Shown in pieces: positions 5,702 through 7,068 of a stretch of 7,068 nucleotides of DNA. Every line of letters begins with the position of its first letter. The stretch's first letter is position 1. The position numbers were made by a program, and so were the translations under genes. Origin of the DNA: an uncultured bacterium (GTDB taxonomy: Bacteria > Actinomycetota > Thermoleophilia > BMS3ABIN01); NCBI GenBank assembly GCA_913009925.1, contig CAJVWY010000060.1, positions 1-7,068 of the forward strand, read 5' to 3'. The notes under the pieces are model-generated. The model had not been told where the DNA came from and ran no database searches. It saw only the letters and a list, made by a program, of their open reading frames with translations.

Positions 5702-6298
5702 ATGTCCAGCTTCGTATACGCCATAACCAGGATCCTCCTTACCACACCGCTGACCCTGCTCTACCACTTCCAGGTATTCGGTGCGGAGAACTGGCCCCGC
5801 CGGGGCCCGGCGCTAATCGCCTCCAATCATGCCAGCAATCTGGACCCCTGCCTTGTGGGCATCGCCTTCAGCGGACAGATCCGCTGGATGGCGAAGGCCG
5901 AGCTTTGGAGGATCCCCGGGCTCGGCTGGCTGTTCACCAAGCTGGGCTCCTTTCCCGTGCGCCGGGGTGAGTCGGACCGCGAGGCCATCCGCTACGCCAG
6001 GGAGCTCCTCAGGGAAGGGTGGATCGTAGGCATGTTTCCCGAGGGCACCAGGCAGCGGGACGGCTGCCTGGGCGAGGCGCAGGCGGGCGTAGGCCTGATG
6101 GCGCTGGAGCCGGGGATACCGGTGATACCGGTGCGGATCCGGGGTCACGAGAACATCCTCCGGGGCGGCCGCTTCCGCTGGCCACACATCTCCGTGACGG
6201 TGGGCCCGCCGGTGGACCTGGACATGCCGAAGATGTCGCGCGGCCGCGCCGCCCACGAGGCCAGCCGGCGCATCATGGAGGCGATCGCGGCGCTGTAG
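5702..6298 (+). CDS. plsC: 1-acyl-sn-glycerol-3-phosphate acyltransferase (PlsC family)
   Basis: Acylates lysophosphatidic acid to phosphatidic acid at the inner face of the cytoplasmic membrane (EC 2.3.1.51). The N-terminal segment (3-23) is hydrophobic and probably membrane-associated. The acyltransferase block I is NHASNLDP (42-49), the HX4D motif with His43 and Asp48. Block III is FPEGTR (112-117), and IPVIPVRIRG (139-148) is block IV. The 198-residue length is typical of compact PlsC proteins. I chose ATG 5702 because AGGGA (5690-5694) lies seven bases upstream. An in-frame GTG at 5678 would add eight residues and overlap cmk but has less support. Substrate position and chain preference cannot be read; other lysophospholipid acyltransferases of the same family are possible. 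Probably the last gene of the aroF operon. Confidence 0.93.
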   Translation: MSSFVYAITRILLTTPLTLLYHFQVFGAENWPRRGPALIASNHASNLDPCLVGIAFSGQIRWMAKAELWRIPGLGWLFTKLGSFPVRRGESDREAIRYARELLREGWIVGMFPEGTRQRDGCLGEAQAGVGLMALEPGIPVIPVRIRGHENILRGGRFRWPHISVTVGPPVDLDMPKMSRGRAAHEASRRIMEAIAAL

Positions 6299-6305
6299 GG
6301 TTGGG

Positions 6306-6389
6306 GGGACGCCGGGGCGACCGGCTTCACTTGCTCACTCCGGCTCCGCCGTCGCTCGCCAAACACTCCGCCGCTCACCCCGGCGTCCC
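6306..6389. repeat. Perfect 12-bp inverted repeat enclosing 60 nt (possible extragenic palindromic element)
   Basis: GGGACGCCGGGG (6306-6317) is exactly complementary to CCCCGGCGTCCC (6378-6389). The loop is C-rich on the plus strand. On the minus strand it contains related words such as GAGCGGCGGAG and GAGCGACGGCGGAG, so it looks internally repetitive. It begins eight bases after the plsC stop. No T tract follows on the plus strand, so it is not a classical intrinsic terminator, though it may stabilise the mRNA 3' end or be a dispersed repeat. No gene is seen in 6299-6477. Confidence 0.65.
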
Positions 6390-6400
6390 TGAACGCTACG

Positions 6401-6420
6401 GGCGGCATCCCCGGCGGCAT
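6401..6420 (+). repeat. Short direct repeat GGCGGCAT x2
   Basis: Two exact copies of GGCGGCAT (6401-6408 and 6413-6420) are separated by CCCC, just outside the large inverted repeat. The meaning is unclear; it may be part of the same repeat element or chance in GC-rich DNA. Confidence 0.45.
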
Positions 6421-6439
6421 TTGGGATAGGCGGTTCAGC

Positions 6440-6467
6440 TTCAGATGGTCGGATTGTCCACTATAAT
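6440..6467 (+). promoter_or_regulatory. Sigma-70-type promoter for ispH
   Basis: The -10 is a perfect TATAAT (6462-6467). Sixteen bases upstream, TTCAGA (6440-6445) matches the -35 consensus TTGACA at four of six positions. The predicted start is near 6474. This gives ispH its own promoter, separate from the aroF operon. Confidence 0.65.
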
Positions 6468-6477
6468 AGGCAATGTC

Positions 6478-6531
6478 ATGAGCATCGTTACAATCATTGT
6501 GCTATACCGCTATGGAGGTGATCCCTCCTGA
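6478..6531 (+). CDS. Possible 17-codon upstream ORF (leader peptide) before ispH
   Basis: ATG at 6478 opens the reading frame MSIVTIIVLYRYGGDPS, ending in TGA at 6529-6531. The ORF contains the ispH Shine-Dalgarno within its codons and its stop overlaps the proposed CTG start of ispH (CTGA). With a transcript start near 6474 the message would be almost leaderless for this ORF, and no Shine-Dalgarno is seen for it. Translating ribosomes would pass through, and could open, the hairpin at 6514-6528. It may be chance. Confidence 0.3.
   Translation: MSIVTIIVLYRYGGDPS
6490..6500. promoter_or_regulatory. Palindrome ACAAT-C-ATTGT in the ispH leader
   Basis: A perfect 5+1+5 palindrome about 16 bases downstream of the predicted ispH transcript start, in a locally AT-rich patch. 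Its location suits a repressor operator, or half of a competing hairpin with CAATG at 6471-6475. No regulator can be named. Confidence 0.25.
6514..6528 (+). promoter_or_regulatory. Strong ispH ribosome binding site within a small hairpin
   Basis: GGAGGTGATC (6514-6523) is a ten-base match to the complement of the 16S rRNA 3' end, unusually strong for this window. GGAGG (6514-6518) can pair with CCTCC (6524-6528) around a 5-nt loop, which would hide it. The spacing to CTG at 6528 is nine bases (good). To the ATG at 6537 it is 18 bases (too long). Confidence 0.6.
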
Positions 6532-7068
6532 AGATAATGATCGCCGAACGCGGCGGCTATTGCTACGGTGTCCAGCGGGCGCTGGAGATGGCCCAGGAGG
6601 CGGCGGGGGCCGATGGACCCATCCACACCATGGGCCCCATCATCCATAACCCCGGCGTGGTGAGAAAGCTGGCGGAAGTGGGCATATCGCCGGTTGAAGA
6701 CCCAGGTGAAGTTGAAAGCGGCACCATCATCCTGCGTACGCATGGAGTACCTCCCGGGGTCATCAGCGATATCGAAGACCGGGGCATCAACCTGGTCGAT
6801 GCCACCTGCCCCTACGTCAAGGTGGCGCAGGAGAAGGCCGCGCTGCTTTGCGCCAAGAAGTACCAGCCTCTTATTCTGGGAGAACACGATCATCCCGAGG
6901 TGGTGGCGCTGACAGCGCATGCCGGTAAGAAAGCCATGGTGCTGGAGAATGCCGGGGAACTGGCCCAGGCCCTGGAGAAGGGGCTGATCAAGGGAAAGGT
7001 GGGGGTGGTGGTACAGACCACCCAGGCCGGCGAGAACCTGGCGGAGCTGATAGCGATGCTGGCGCCCG
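6528..7068 (+). CDS. ispH: 4-hydroxy-3-methylbut-2-enyl diphosphate reductase (partial, 3' end beyond window)
   Basis: Iron-sulfur enzyme that reduces HMBPP to IPP and DMAPP, the last step of the MEP isoprenoid pathway (EC 1.17.7.4). 180 codons are visible. Two of three [4Fe-4S] cysteines are present: Cys12 in RGGYCYGV and Cys94 in VDATCPYV. Substrate-binding His40 (GPIIHNPG), His72 (RTHGVPP), His122 and the catalytic Glu124 (HDHPEVV) are present, as is the QTT motif (163-165). The third cysteine, near residue 197 in E. coli, lies past the window. The start is proposed at CTG 6528: an in-frame TGA sits at 6519, CTG has the ideal spacing from the strong Shine-Dalgarno, and it gives MKIMIAERGGYC with Cys at 12, as in E. 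coli. The first ATG in frame is 6537. It has its own promoter at 6440-6467. Confidence 0.95.
   Translation, partial: MKIMIAERGGYCYGVQRALEMAQEAAGADGPIHTMGPIIHNPGVVRKLAEVGISPVEDPGEVESGTIILRTHGVPPGVISDIEDRGINLVDATCPYVKVAQEKAALLCAKKYQPLILGEHDHPEVVALTAHAGKKAMVLENAGELAQALEKGLIKGKVGVVVQTTQAGENLAELIAMLAP

Noticed and set aside
4258..5745. A 495-codon open frame on the minus strand across aroA and cmk
   Set aside because: It is antisense to two genes with complete catalytic motifs, has no recognisable domain, and long antisense frames are expected in GC-rich DNA.
1..7068. CRISPR arrays, tRNA/rRNA genes, insertion sequences or phage genes
   Set aside because: No regularly spaced repeats, cloverleaf-like sequence, transposase or integrase motifs were seen on either strand.

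Overview
The window is a GC-rich bacterial chromosomal contig end. Genomic DNA appears to begin at base 121. Bases 63-120 match the Illumina universal (P5) sequencing adapter almost perfectly, and bases 1-62 are low-complexity G/T sequence ending in an 11-T run. The first 120 bases are therefore very probably a library or assembly artefact. The organism cannot be named from sequence alone. Frequent GTG/TTG-type starts, the gene order and the actinobacterial-looking exported protein suggest a deep-branching Actinomycetota or a GC-rich Bacillota-like relative, at low confidence.

Layout. (1) 121-412, minus strand: the N-terminal half of an ECF-type sigma factor, cut by the artefactual contig end. 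(2) 594-1079, plus strand: a divergent small exported acidic protein, followed by a strong intrinsic terminator (1111-1158). (3) 1159-1535: a non-coding stretch with an unusual amount of RNA-like structure. A 15-pair closing helix encloses three further helices, and a terminator with a T6 run ends at 1437. An extended -10 promoter for the next operon follows directly. (4) 1536-6298: a tight plus-strand operon aroF-tyrA-aroA-cmk-plsC. (5) 6299-6527: an intergenic region with a perfect 12-bp inverted repeat around a 60-nt loop, then a consensus TATAAT promoter. (6) 6528-end: the first 180 codons of ispH, which probably starts at a CTG.

How the genes work together. AroF (DAHP synthase, first step of the shikimate pathway) and AroA (EPSP synthase, sixth step) feed chorismate synthesis. 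TyrA takes prephenate on to tyrosine. Both AroF and TyrA carry small ACT-like regulatory domains, so the tyrosine branch is probably feedback-controlled at entry and exit. Cmk (CMP/dCMP kinase), PlsC (phosphatidic acid synthesis) and IspH (last step of the MEP isoprenoid pathway) form a neighbourhood seen in many bacteria. It mixes nucleotide, lipid and isoprenoid housekeeping functions.

Most of the window is ordinary housekeeping DNA. The places worth a second look are the adapter-chimeric contig end, the candidate structured RNA at 1200-1437, the ispH leader (a short upstream ORF, a sequestered Shine-Dalgarno and a probable CTG start) and the hairpin repeat downstream of plsC.
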